5,120 nucleotides of DNA, taken from Chitinophagaceae bacterium. Its GTDB lineage: Bacteria; Bacteroidota; Bacteroidia; Chitinophagales; Chitinophagaceae. The DNA lies in contig JAJAZO010000262.1 of NCBI GenBank assembly GCA_026785745.1, positions 1-5,120 of the forward strand, written 5' to 3'. Under the pieces are notes generated by a model that saw nothing but the letters and a program-made list of their open reading frames with translations, was not told where the DNA came from and did no database searches. Of the stretch, positions 1 to 5,120 are shown piece by piece. Position 1 is the stretch's first letter, and every line of letters begins with the position of its first letter. The position numbers were made by a program, and so were the translations under genes.

Positions 1-207
1 ATGGAAGTACATGCACACACCTACACAGCTCCCGACCCCGATTCTTCGTCAGGCTCAGTACATCGGGGCAGGAAAAAATGGACTCATTATTTCTGGGAGT
101 TTTTGATGTTTTTCCTCGCTGTGTTCTGCGGGTTCCTGGCAGAGTTTAAACTGAAGCACATGATAGAACACCAGCGGGAAAAGCAGTATATGCAGTATAT
201 AGTATGA
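1..207 (+). CDS. Residual 68-aa ORF at the 5' end of the broken family member
   Basis: This is the part of the decayed gene that is still open from its native ATG. It encodes the His-containing N-terminus, the RKKWTHYFWEF basic/aromatic stretch, one hydrophobic segment (about residues 30-49) and the start of the charged helix (EHQREKQYMQYIV). It would give a membrane anchor without the soluble domain. The intact neighbours are 245-261 aa, so this is about a quarter of the normal length. An automated annotation may list it as a small hypothetical protein. I regard it as part of the pseudogene, because homologous sequence continues in the same frame immediately after the TGA. Expression is possible but not shown. 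Confidence 0.4.
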   Translation: MEVHAHTYTAPDPDSSSGSVHRGRKKWTHYFWEFLMFFLAVFCGFLAEFKLKHMIEHQREKQYMQYIV

Positions 208-532
208 GATCTTTTCACAGACACGACCACCTTAAACCGGGATATTCCTTTTAAAAAAGAAAGAATTGCAGCGATAAATTCCTTGTTCAATTACTTTTTT
301 TACATAGGATGAAAAGACAATTCCTTCATACATACATAATCTCCTGAGAAGGTCAACCATGGATATTAACTATAAGCGGAATAAAGCCACCATTAGTCAA
401 TTGAAAAATTCGGGCAGTATGCGGCTGGTCAGAAAAAGAAATGTGGCGGACTCTATTCTTGCATATGAATTCACAAAGGGAAAAGCCCATAATCCCTCTA
501 GCCTGAAAACCAGTCCGCCCTTAACAGACTAA
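1..532 (+). pseudogene. Decayed copy of the MEVHAHTHTPRKKWTHY membrane-protein family
   Basis: This is a broken paralog of the genes at 2179, about 3020 and 3778. The N-terminus is recognisable: MEVHAHTYT, then a 14-residue insertion (APDPDSSSGSVHRG), then RKKWTHYFWEF and a membrane segment at about residues 30-49. Frame 1 ends at TGA 205-207. Homology continues in the same frame past that stop (DLFTDTTTLNRDIPF...) to a second stop at 310-312. The central part then resumes in frame 2 from about 308 (IPSYIHNLLRRSTMD, then ISQLKNSGSMRLVRKRN) and ends at TAA 530-532. The frame change lies within about 295-310, near a run of seven T (295-301). In frame 2 the bases 305-307 are TAG, so a T-run slip alone does not explain it. 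Similarity to the paralogs stops at about 478-484, and roughly the last 90 residues of the family are missing. Whether any gene precedes it cannot be seen, because the window begins at the ATG. Confidence 0.85.
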
Positions 533-540
533 AATTTTTA
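512..540 (+). terminator. Weak hairpin followed by a T tract between convergent genes
   Basis: AGTCCG (512-517) can pair with CAGACT (525-530) around a 7-base loop, with one C/A mismatch. AAAATTTTTA follows at 531-540. It lies between the plus-strand pseudogene stop and the minus-strand stop of the ice-binding-like gene, where a terminator would be expected. The stem is short and mismatched, so this is only a candidate. Confidence 0.25.
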
Positions 541-1779
541 TTGCTTATTCACCTTTAATGTGGTGGTTTTACCATCTGCTGAAATAACTTTCAACAGGTA
601 CATGCCTGATCCCATCGGGGGTACTTCCAGCTGATCTTTGTCACTTCCACCGGCCCTTTGTTCTTTCACAATCTTCCCATTTATATCCACCAGCAGAATC
701 GTGCTGCCCTGCTTCGCTCCATACACCATAATATTATTCTGAAACGGGTTCGGGAATACCCTAATCGGGTTTACAACCACCTCATCAAAGTATACAAGTT
801 TTATATTGCTGAAACCGTAATTGCCATCCAGGTCGGTGCTGCGAAGACGGTAGAAATTATTGCCCTTGCCGACATTATTATCAACCATTTGGTATGCTGT
901 GACGGAGTTACTGTTCCCCGCTGCCGGTACCACAACAATTGATTTCCATATATCTGACGTGGCACTATTGGTGCGTTCAACGCTAAAGTTCTTGCTGCCC
1001 TGTTCGCTGGCTGTTGACCATTTCAGTAACGCATTCCCAGCCTGTTTTGTGGCAGAGAAGTTCAGCAGCGTAACCGGTAAAGTTACTAGCGCCGGTTTGG
1101 TAACAAGATTAGCCTGTACATTAATAGCCCCGTTACAGGCAAGCCCCCTGCCGAACAGAGGCGAACTTCCTAATAGTGTAATAGCACCTGCGCTGGTGAT
1201 CACCGTGCCCCTGAAAACTGAATTTGCCGCTAATGTAAATGCTCCGTTCACCTGCCAGAATACATTGTTCAGCGAAGCTGAATTAATCAGAAGTACCTCA
1301 GACAGGGCGTTTGTTGCCAGTGCACCATTTACCTGAATGATAAATATGGCATTGGGATCACCTCCCCCGTCCAAACTCAACATTCCGCTGATGGTTGATG
1401 CAGCCCCGCTGCAATGTACGCCTGGGGAAAGGGTTTGCCCGTTTCCGATTGTTACGCCAATTAAATTACCACAAATTCTTGCTGACAGATCGGCGTAGGC
1501 CGCACACAAATCTCCTGCCGCCTGTAATGAAGCCGCATTGGCCACGTTGATCGTTCCGGTCAGCGTTCCCGGGGGAAATGCATTGAAGGCACCGGCTTGC
1601 GTACCAACATTGCCGGTTACGATAGCGGCACCTGTTACATTAAAAGCGCCGGCGGAAGTAAATAAGGCATAGGTAGAAGCGGTACCTAAGTTAGGTAGTG
1701 GCAGTACCTGGCTGAATGCCGAAACGGGAAAAGCTGAAATGCCGGCAAAAGACATAATAAGAAGTAAATTTTTTTTCAT
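538..1779 (-). CDS. Secreted ice-binding-like (DUF3494) protein with T9SS sorting domain
   Basis: The protein has 413 aa. Residues 1-24 form a signal peptide (MKKNLLLIMSFAG..., likely cut after SAFSQ). Residues about 30-226 match the DUF3494 ice-binding-protein fold: LGTASTYALF at the start, VTGNVGT, FPPGTLTGTINVANA, a helix-like AAYADLSAR, TLSPGVH, LSLDGGGDPNAIFIIQV, NNVFWQVNGAFTLAANSVFRGT and a closing GRGLACNGAINV. In known members this is a beta-solenoid that binds ice. Residues about 232-330 look like the fibronectin-like linker common in T9SS cargo (LPVTLLNFSA, FSVERT, FYRLRSTDLDGNYGFSN). Residues about 338-413 are a type A sorting domain (VFPNPFQNNI, VDINGKIV, GSGMYLLKV). All four cysteines (92, 103, 123, 215) fall in the DUF3494 part, so disulfides are possible. 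The expected route is Sec export followed by T9SS release or attachment at the cell surface. DUF3494 proteins can also act as adhesins or have no ice activity, so the family call is firm but the function is not. The gene is oriented against all its neighbours. Confidence 0.9.
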   Translation of the reverse strand: MKKNLLLIMSFAGISAFPVSAFSQVLPLPNLGTASTYALFTSAGAFNVTGAAIVTGNVGTQAGAFNAFPPGTLTGTINVANAASLQAAGDLCAAYADLSARICGNLIGVTIGNGQTLSPGVHCSGAASTISGMLSLDGGGDPNAIFIIQVNGALATNALSEVLLINSASLNNVFWQVNGAFTLAANSVFRGTVITSAGAITLLGSSPLFGRGLACNGAINVQANLVTKPALVTLPVTLLNFSATKQAGNALLKWSTASEQGSKNFSVERTNSATSDIWKSIVVVPAAGNSNSVTAYQMVDNNVGKGNNFYRLRSTDLDGNYGFSNIKLVYFDEVVVNPIRVFPNPFQNNIMVYGAKQGSTILLVDINGKIVKEQRAGGSDKDQLEVPPMGSGMYLLKVISADGKTTTLKVNKQ

Positions 1780-2178
1780 ACTATTTAATTTATCCCAAGT
1801 GAGTACAAGTTGGCCAACGTTGCCTTTTTCAAACCAGGTTGAAGCCTGTTATACAATTACAGAAATGAATCACATTTTTCACCGGGCAGCAGTCCTGCTA
1901 CATTCCTTTGCATACGTTGATTGATAATCGCAAAACCCTTGTCCTTTCCCCATAATATATAATCATGCCGCAATTCAAGCGCATTACCTGCTTAGCCGAA
2001 AGTTTTAATGACCTCCAAATGGGCATTTTATTCTACATTTAGTAGCCTTATTTTCTGCCTAATACAACAGGCTGGTAAAAGGTAAAACCCCTGACCAGGA
2101 AACAGGCCGGCAAGGCTGCGAGGGATTCGTAAGGGGGTACAGACCGTAACATCGCTAAACCAAAACAAGAACCCAACC
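1780..2178. other. 399-base divergent intergenic region without a gene
   Basis: This stretch separates the starts of the minus-strand ice-binding-like gene and the plus-strand gene at 2179, so it should carry both promoters. I could not identify a convincing Bacteroidota promoter (TTG about 20 bases before TAnnTTTG) for either gene. The leaders just before both ATGs are A-rich and lack a Shine-Dalgarno sequence, as is usual in the phylum. Small structures seen are an 8-base palindrome CAACGTTG (1815-1822) and a nested stem at 2072-2098 (CTGGT with ACCAG, enclosing GGT with ACC). I saw no tRNA, riboswitch or protein-coding homology. Confidence 0.6.
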
Positions 2179-2261
2179 ATGGAAGTACATGCCCACACCC
2201 ACACCCCCCGTAAAAAATGGACGCATTATTTCTGGGAGTTTTTAATGTTGTTCCTTGCTGT
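2179..2261 (+). repeat. Direct repeat copy 1: conserved 5' end of family genes
   Basis: The first 83 bases of this gene match positions 3778-3860 with six mismatches. The identity drops sharply after codon 28. The repeat is coding sequence for the N-terminal peptide and membrane segment, so it reflects paralogy rather than a separate element. It could still serve as a site for recombination between copies. Confidence 0.8.
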
Positions 2262-2916
2262 ATTCTGCGGATTTTTGGCAGAGTATCAGTTGGAGCATAA
2301 GATAGAAAGGGATAGGGAAAAACAATTTATTCAATCGTTGGTCAATGACCTGGAAATGGATTCGGCACGACTACAACAAATCATCCGGTTAAGAAACGAA
2401 AGGGAAATAATTCTTGACTCCTTGATAAATCTTATCAAACTCCCTAACCGGGCAACACAAAGCAGATACATCTATCATTATAATTCTTTTGCCACAAGAA
2501 TGACTTTTCAATTCTATCCTAATGACGGCACCATACAGCAATTAAAAAATGCAGGCAATCTTCGGTTGATCAGAAAACACAATGTGAGAGACTCTCTCTC
2601 TTCCTATGATGTGGCGTCAAGATTCCTGGTGAGTAATGGAAATGTCGAGGAAATGACGTTTGAAGCTTACAGAACCGTAGCGCAGGAGATATTTGATGGT
2701 AGCATATTGGAAAAAACCAGGCTTGAAAGTAACGATGTCATCCGGCTGGATTATGACCCGCCATTGCATAATAAAGATGATGCGATATTCAAACTCATGT
2801 ATCGTATTCATATGCTGAAAAATTTTATCCGCGGTATGCGTAATTTAAACAGACAATCATTGGAAAAAGCTAATAATTTATTAGCCTTATTAAAGGAAGA
2901 ATACCATCTGAAATGA
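2179..2916 (+). CDS. Single-pass membrane protein of the MEVHAHTHTPRKKWTHY family (intact copy)
   Basis: This hypothetical protein has 245 aa and its function is unknown. Residues 1-16 are His-rich and basic (H4, H6, H8, then RKK at 11-13 and WTH). One hydrophobic segment covers about 17-35 (YFWEFLMLFLAVFCGFLAE). Charged, probably helical or coiled-coil sequence follows (EHKIERDREKQFIQSLVNDLEMD, about 39-61). A central motif DGTIQQLKNAGNLRLI spans 116-131, and the C-terminus ends EEYHLK. The basic residues before the membrane segment suggest an N-in, C-out inner-membrane protein with about 205 residues in the periplasm. The architecture recalls DUF6090-type Bacteroidota proteins, but I cannot confirm membership. 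The start is supported by near-identical N-termini in the copies at 1 and 3778. The leader (AAACCAAAACAAGAACCCAACC) has no Shine-Dalgarno sequence. It is first of three same-strand paralogs. The gap to the next is 103 bases, so co-transcription is possible but not certain. Confidence 0.85.
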   Translation: MEVHAHTHTPRKKWTHYFWEFLMLFLAVFCGFLAEYQLEHKIERDREKQFIQSLVNDLEMDSARLQQIIRLRNEREIILDSLINLIKLPNRATQSRYIYHYNSFATRMTFQFYPNDGTIQQLKNAGNLRLIRKHNVRDSLSSYDVASRFLVSNGNVEEMTFEAYRTVAQEIFDGSILEKTRLESNDVIRLDYDPPLHNKDDAIFKLMYRIHMLKNFIRGMRNLNRQSLEKANNLLALLKEEYHLK

Positions 2917-2944
2917 AAACAAATTAAAAAATTCAGAATGATGA

Positions 2945-3004
2945 GTTATGAATAACATTGAAAAATTAAACAGTTTGCTCAATTCATAATTCTAAATTCA
3001 TAAC
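2945..3004. repeat. A+T-rich intergenic inverted repeat (GTTATGAAT / ATTCATAAC)
   Basis: The gap between two paralogs (2917-3019) is very A+T-rich. It carries GTTATGAAT at 2945-2953 and its exact complement ATTCATAAC at 2996-3004, 42 bases apart. The left arm also forms a small internal palindrome GTTAT-GA-ATAAC (2945-2956). Further AATTCATAATT-like words lie at 2981-2990. Runs of 'attcataattc' words between genes are, from memory, common in Bacteroidota genomes. Whether this is a repeat family member in this genome cannot be judged from one copy. It is not a convincing terminator, since the loop is long and no clean T tract follows. Confidence 0.45.
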
Positions 3005-3019
3005 ACATAATTAATAAAA

Positions 3020-3096
3020 ATAGAAGTACACCACCATGCCCACACCGCCCGAAAAAAATGGACACATTATCTCTGGGTCCGGCCTCAGGCGGGATA
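3020..3096 (+). other. Disabled original 5' end of the third family member
   Basis: Read from 3020, the sequence gives (ATA)-EVHHHAHTARKKWTHYLW, clearly the family N-terminus, but the expected ATG is ATA. After the TGG codon at 3074-3076 the paralogs have 9 bases encoding E-F-L before ATG. Here there are 20 unrelated bases (3077-3096), so this frame runs into TAA at 3095-3097. The body of the protein continues in a different frame. The 20-base segment is a near-perfect palindrome: TCCGGCCT (3078-3085) and AGGCGGGA (3087-3094), with one mismatched pair. Confidence 0.75.
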
Positions 3097-3771
3097 ATGT
3101 TGTTTCTCGCTGTGTTCTGTGGTTTTTTAGCAGAGTATCAACTGGAGCATAAAATAGAAAAAGACAGGGGTAAAGAATATATAAAATCATTCAGGGAAGA
3201 CCTGGCTAAAGACACTGCCATTCTGCAAACAAGTATTTATGTGCTGAAAAAAAATAGTGCTGCCGGAGATTCGATTGCGAAAATGATTCAACTCGGAAAA
3301 ACAATATCGCCTGAAGATATAAAACGTTTGTATCAATATAATCTTACTGCCCTTGGTGGTTTTGGAGTAATACTTACCGACCGTACTTCGGAACAACTAA
3401 AAAAGGCAGGTGGTATGAGGCTAATTACAAAGAAGAAAGTTATAGATGGCATCATTGATTACTGGGCTGGCGCAGATGCTATTGCCAGAATTGAAACTAC
3501 ACTACAGAAAATGAGGATGCAGTCCAGAGAAAAATCATATCTTATTTTTGATAACAAGTATTATGCAGAAAGTTCAGCAAACGGGCAAAGGATAATCCAG
3601 GATAATGCACAATTAATGACAAAAGAATATATTGCTCTTGCGGAGTTTGGCAACCGGGTAGCACATGTAAAAAATCTGATGAAAGGAACTTATACCCCTC
3701 TTTTGAAAAATCAAAAAGCAAAAGCGGATACGCTTATGGCAATCATTGATAAAGAATATCACCTCAAATAA
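3058..3771 (+). CDS. Third family member, N-terminally disrupted membrane protein
   Basis: The open frame gives 237 aa from the ATG at 3058. An alternative start is the ATG at 3097 (residue 14), which aligns with Met23 of the intact paralogs. Of the family features it keeps most of the hydrophobic segment (MLFLAVFCGFLAE, about 14-26), the charged helix (EHKIEKDRGKEYIKSFREDL), the central motif DRTSEQLKKAGGMRLI (108-123) and the C-terminal EYHLK. It lacks the His-rich RKKWTHYLWEF region, whose remains lie just upstream in another frame. The first 13 residues (MDTLSLGPASGGI) are therefore probably spurious or newly acquired. Loss of the basic residues before the membrane segment could alter insertion or orientation. 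The rest of the frame is open to its natural end, so the damage may be recent or a shortened protein may still be made. Its stop is six bases before the next family gene, which suggests co-transcription. Function is unknown. Confidence 0.65.
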   Translation: MDTLSLGPASGGIMLFLAVFCGFLAEYQLEHKIEKDRGKEYIKSFREDLAKDTAILQTSIYVLKKNSAAGDSIAKMIQLGKTISPEDIKRLYQYNLTALGGFGVILTDRTSEQLKKAGGMRLITKKKVIDGIIDYWAGADAIARIETTLQKMRMQSREKSYLIFDNKYYAESSANGQRIIQDNAQLMTKEYIALAEFGNRVAHVKNLMKGTYTPLLKNQKAKADTLMAIIDKEYHLK

Positions 3772-3777
3772 ATTATT

Positions 3778-3860
3778 ATGGAAGTACATGCCCACACCCA
3801 CACACCCCGTAAAAAATGGACCCACTATCTCTGGGAGTTTTTAATGTTATTCCTCGCTGT
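3778..3860 (+). repeat. Direct repeat copy 2: conserved 5' end of family genes
   Basis: This is the partner of 2179-2261, with 77 of 83 bases identical by hand alignment. Five of the six differences are silent (codons 9, 15, 16, 24, 26) and one changes Phe18 to Leu. Confidence 0.8.
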
Positions 3861-4563
3861 TACACTGGGTTTTTTTGTAGAAAATCAACGGGAGCATTAT
3901 ATCGAAAACCTGCGGGAAAAACAATATGCAAAAGAGCTGTATTCGGAATTATCCGACGACTCTGTTGTTGCTGCCAATATGGTTCGGATACGGTTAGAAA
4001 AAGAAAAAGATATGGATTACTTACATAGCTATTTTTTAGATAGCTCATTAAACTCCCTGCCCAGGGAGTTTTATCCTGCCTATACTATCGGAGCCTATCT
4101 AGTAAATACCTACGCCTTTGAACCAAAAGACGGTATCCTTAGCCAACTTAGAAATTCCGGTTCTCTCCGTTATTTCAAAAGCATGGGCTTACAAAAATTA
4201 TTTGGCGATATCAGTGTCTGCATTAATAATATGCGGGGCCGCAATGAACAGGAGTACCAGTATTGGAGCAACCCGGTGAAACCTTTCATTTTAAAACATT
4301 ATGATTTTAGCTGGCTGAATGAATTGAGAAAACAGAATGAAAACGCTATTGGCCTTGCACTTATAAATAGTTATCGGCAAACAAACAGGAGCATCGAAAC
4401 CCGGATTTTAAATGTCAACTCTTTTAACCGGGAGGAAGCAGCTAATATGATATTATTTTTTAAACAGATGATGGTATCAACCCGGACACTTCAACTAAAC
4501 AGTTATATCATCACCAACCATAAAATCCTGGAAGAATTGCGGAATAAATACGATCTTAATTGA
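3778..4563 (+). CDS. Single-pass membrane protein of the MEVHAHTHTPRKKWTHY family (intact, divergent copy)
   Basis: This hypothetical protein has 261 aa. Residues 1-28 are nearly identical to the copy at 2179 (only F18L differs). The sequence then diverges: the membrane segment ends TLGFFVENQREH instead of FCGFLAEYQLEH. A charged helix follows (ENLREKQYAKELYSELSDD, about 43-61). The family's central motif appears as DGILSQLRNSGSLRYF at 118-133, and the C-terminus is NKYDLN. Predicted topology is N-in with one membrane span and a periplasmic C-terminal domain of about 220 residues. The start is supported by the conserved N-terminus. It begins six bases after the stop of the preceding paralog with no Shine-Dalgarno sequence, so translation may follow directly from the upstream gene on one transcript. 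It is more distant from the other copies in its C-terminal two thirds than they are from one another, which suggests an older duplication. No enzymatic motif was recognised. Confidence 0.85.
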   Translation: MEVHAHTHTPRKKWTHYLWEFLMLFLAVTLGFFVENQREHYIENLREKQYAKELYSELSDDSVVAANMVRIRLEKEKDMDYLHSYFLDSSLNSLPREFYPAYTIGAYLVNTYAFEPKDGILSQLRNSGSLRYFKSMGLQKLFGDISVCINNMRGRNEQEYQYWSNPVKPFILKHYDFSWLNELRKQNENAIGLALINSYRQTNRSIETRILNVNSFNREEAANMILFFKQMMVSTRTLQLNSYIITNHKILEELRNKYDLN

Positions 4564-4677
4564 ACCGTTAAATGTAAATAAAAAAAAGGCAAGCACATTA
4601 TAAACAAGTGAACGTAAGATCATCCCTGCACATTAAAGAACCTATAGTAGAAAATCAACCGAACAAAATCATTTATC
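4564..4677 (+). promoter_or_regulatory. Intergenic leader of the S9 peptidase gene
   Basis: This A+T-rich stretch of 114 bases includes a run of seven or more A near 4580. It probably holds the peptidase gene's promoter and leader. I could not match the Bacteroidota -33/-7 promoter pattern with confidence, and no Shine-Dalgarno sequence precedes the ATG (GAACAAAATCATTTATC). No hairpin terminator for the upstream gene was found. Confidence 0.3.
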
Positions 4678-5120
4678 ATGAAAAAACTTCTTCTGTTTTC
4701 CCTGTTTGCTGTAAATATTTGCAAGGCCCAGTCCATAGATGATTTTTTATCCGCAGCTTTTCCAACTTCACTCACCGCATCACCCGATGGAAAATCCATT
4801 GCCTGGGTGTTTAATGATAAAGGACTCAGAAATGTTTTTACAGCTGCTTCGCCTTCATTTGCTGCCAATAGAATAACTGCTTATATGGAAGATGATGGAA
4901 TGGAGATCAGCAACCTGCAGTTTACCCCCGATGGCAGCCAGCTTGTTTTTGTAAGAGGCAATGCAAATAATAATAATGGCGAGCCTGCCAATCCTGCTTT
5001 TTTACAAACGTCAACTGCAAGGAATATCTGGATCGTTGGCAATGACGGAAAGAATCTTAGGAAAATAGTGGCTGGATCTTATTATAAAATTTCACCGGAT
5101 GGAAAAACAATGGCTTATTC
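4678..5120 (+). CDS. S9 family (prolyl oligopeptidase-type) secreted peptidase, 5' part
   Basis: The gene runs off the window; 147 complete codons are visible. Residues 1 to about 18 are a signal peptide (MKKLLLFSLFAVNICKAQ), pointing to export to the periplasm or beyond. The mature part starts SIDDFLSAAFPTSLTASPDG. It contains three PD40/WD40-like propeller strands with the PDG signature: SPDGKSIAWVFNDKG (about 35-49), TPDGSQLVFVRG (about 83-94) and SPDGKTMAYS at the visible end. A short Asn-rich loop (NANNNNGEP) lies at about 95-103. In S9 peptidases this N-terminal propeller gates access to a C-terminal alpha/beta-hydrolase domain with a Ser-Asp-His triad. That domain would lie beyond the window, so catalysis cannot be confirmed here. 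A propeller-only protein or a relative such as a TolB-like or amidohydrolase fusion is possible but less likely given the whole N-terminal pattern. The gap of 114 bases from the preceding gene suggests its own promoter. Confidence 0.8.
   Translation, partial: MKKLLLFSLFAVNICKAQSIDDFLSAAFPTSLTASPDGKSIAWVFNDKGLRNVFTAASPSFAANRITAYMEDDGMEISNLQFTPDGSQLVFVRGNANNNNGEPANPAFLQTSTARNIWIVGNDGKNLRKIVAGSYYKISPDGKTMAY

Noticed and set aside
87..290. Minus-strand frame opposite the decayed first copy
   Set aside because: It is the mirror of recognisable family coding sequence on the plus strand.
658..1336. Plus-strand open frames (658-942 and 860-1336) inside the ice-binding-like gene
   Set aside because: They lie antisense to a gene with clear domains, have no recognisable motifs and overlap each other in different frames.
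1815..1822. Palindrome CAACGTTG as an operator for the ice-binding-like gene
   Set aside because: It is only eight bases, with flanks that do not extend the symmetry; this can easily occur by chance.
1739..1924. 61-codon plus-strand frame across the start of the ice-binding-like gene
   Set aside because: It starts antisense inside the signal peptide region and has no family features. The downstream half reads as ordinary intergenic sequence.
1939..1963. Possible promoter TTGTCC ... TATAAT
   Set aside because: The spacing of 13 bases is wrong for either the standard or the Bacteroidota pattern, and it is over 200 bases from the plus-strand start.
3036..3152. ATG at 3036 opening a third frame (MPTPPEKNGHIISG...)
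   Set aside because: It stops after 38 codons, matches no family member and is a frame-shifted reading of the conserved N-terminus.
2617..4048. Short frames at 2617-2811, 3187-3396, 3613-3825 and 3860-4048 (minus) and 3816-4028 (plus)
   Set aside because: All overlap well-supported family genes in other frames and have low-complexity or Cys/Ile-rich content typical of shadow frames.
4620..4868. 82-codon minus-strand frame at the start of the peptidase gene
   Set aside because: It is antisense to a signal peptide and PDG propeller repeats, which are much stronger coding evidence.
1..5120. CRISPR array, tRNA/rRNA, transposase or insertion-sequence ends
   Set aside because: No regularly spaced repeats, cloverleaf-like structures, transposase motifs or paired terminal repeats with target duplications were found on either strand by eye.

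Overview
The window looks like a chromosomal segment from a Bacteroidota bacterium, probably Chitinophagaceae or a close relative. This is inferred from four things. There is a cargo protein with a Por/type IX secretion (T9SS) C-terminal sorting domain. Signal peptides end in the 'xAQ/xSQ' style common in the phylum. Start codons follow A-rich leaders with no Shine-Dalgarno sequence. A lineage-typical family of small membrane proteins begins MEVHAHTHTPRKKWTHY.

Layout. Positions 1-532 hold a decayed copy of that family, with an in-frame stop, a frameshift and a lost C-terminus. It runs tail-to-tail into a minus-strand gene (538-1779) for a secreted DUF3494 ice-binding-like protein with a T9SS sorting tail. 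A 399-base non-coding stretch (1780-2178) separates that gene from three more family members on the plus strand. These are an intact one (2179-2916), one whose start codon and membrane-segment junction are disrupted (about 3020-3771), and another intact one (3778-4563) starting six bases after its neighbour. From 4678 to the window edge is the 5' part of a gene for a secreted S9 (prolyl-oligopeptidase type) peptidase with PDG-type beta-propeller repeats.

How it fits together. The dominant theme is a tandem array of paralogous single-pass membrane proteins showing gene birth and death: four copies, one clearly dead and one damaged at the 5' end. The intact members share an almost invariant 28-residue His-rich, basic and hydrophobic N-terminus, a coiled-coil-like stretch, a central QL(K/R)-x-(S/A)-G-x-(M/L)-R motif and a short C-terminal Y(H/D)L(K/N) ending. 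Their function is unknown. The ice-binding-like gene is richer in G+C in the blocks sampled and sits at the point where the first copy loses its C-terminus, so it may have arrived by insertion. No RNA genes, CRISPR arrays, transposases or attachment sites were seen.
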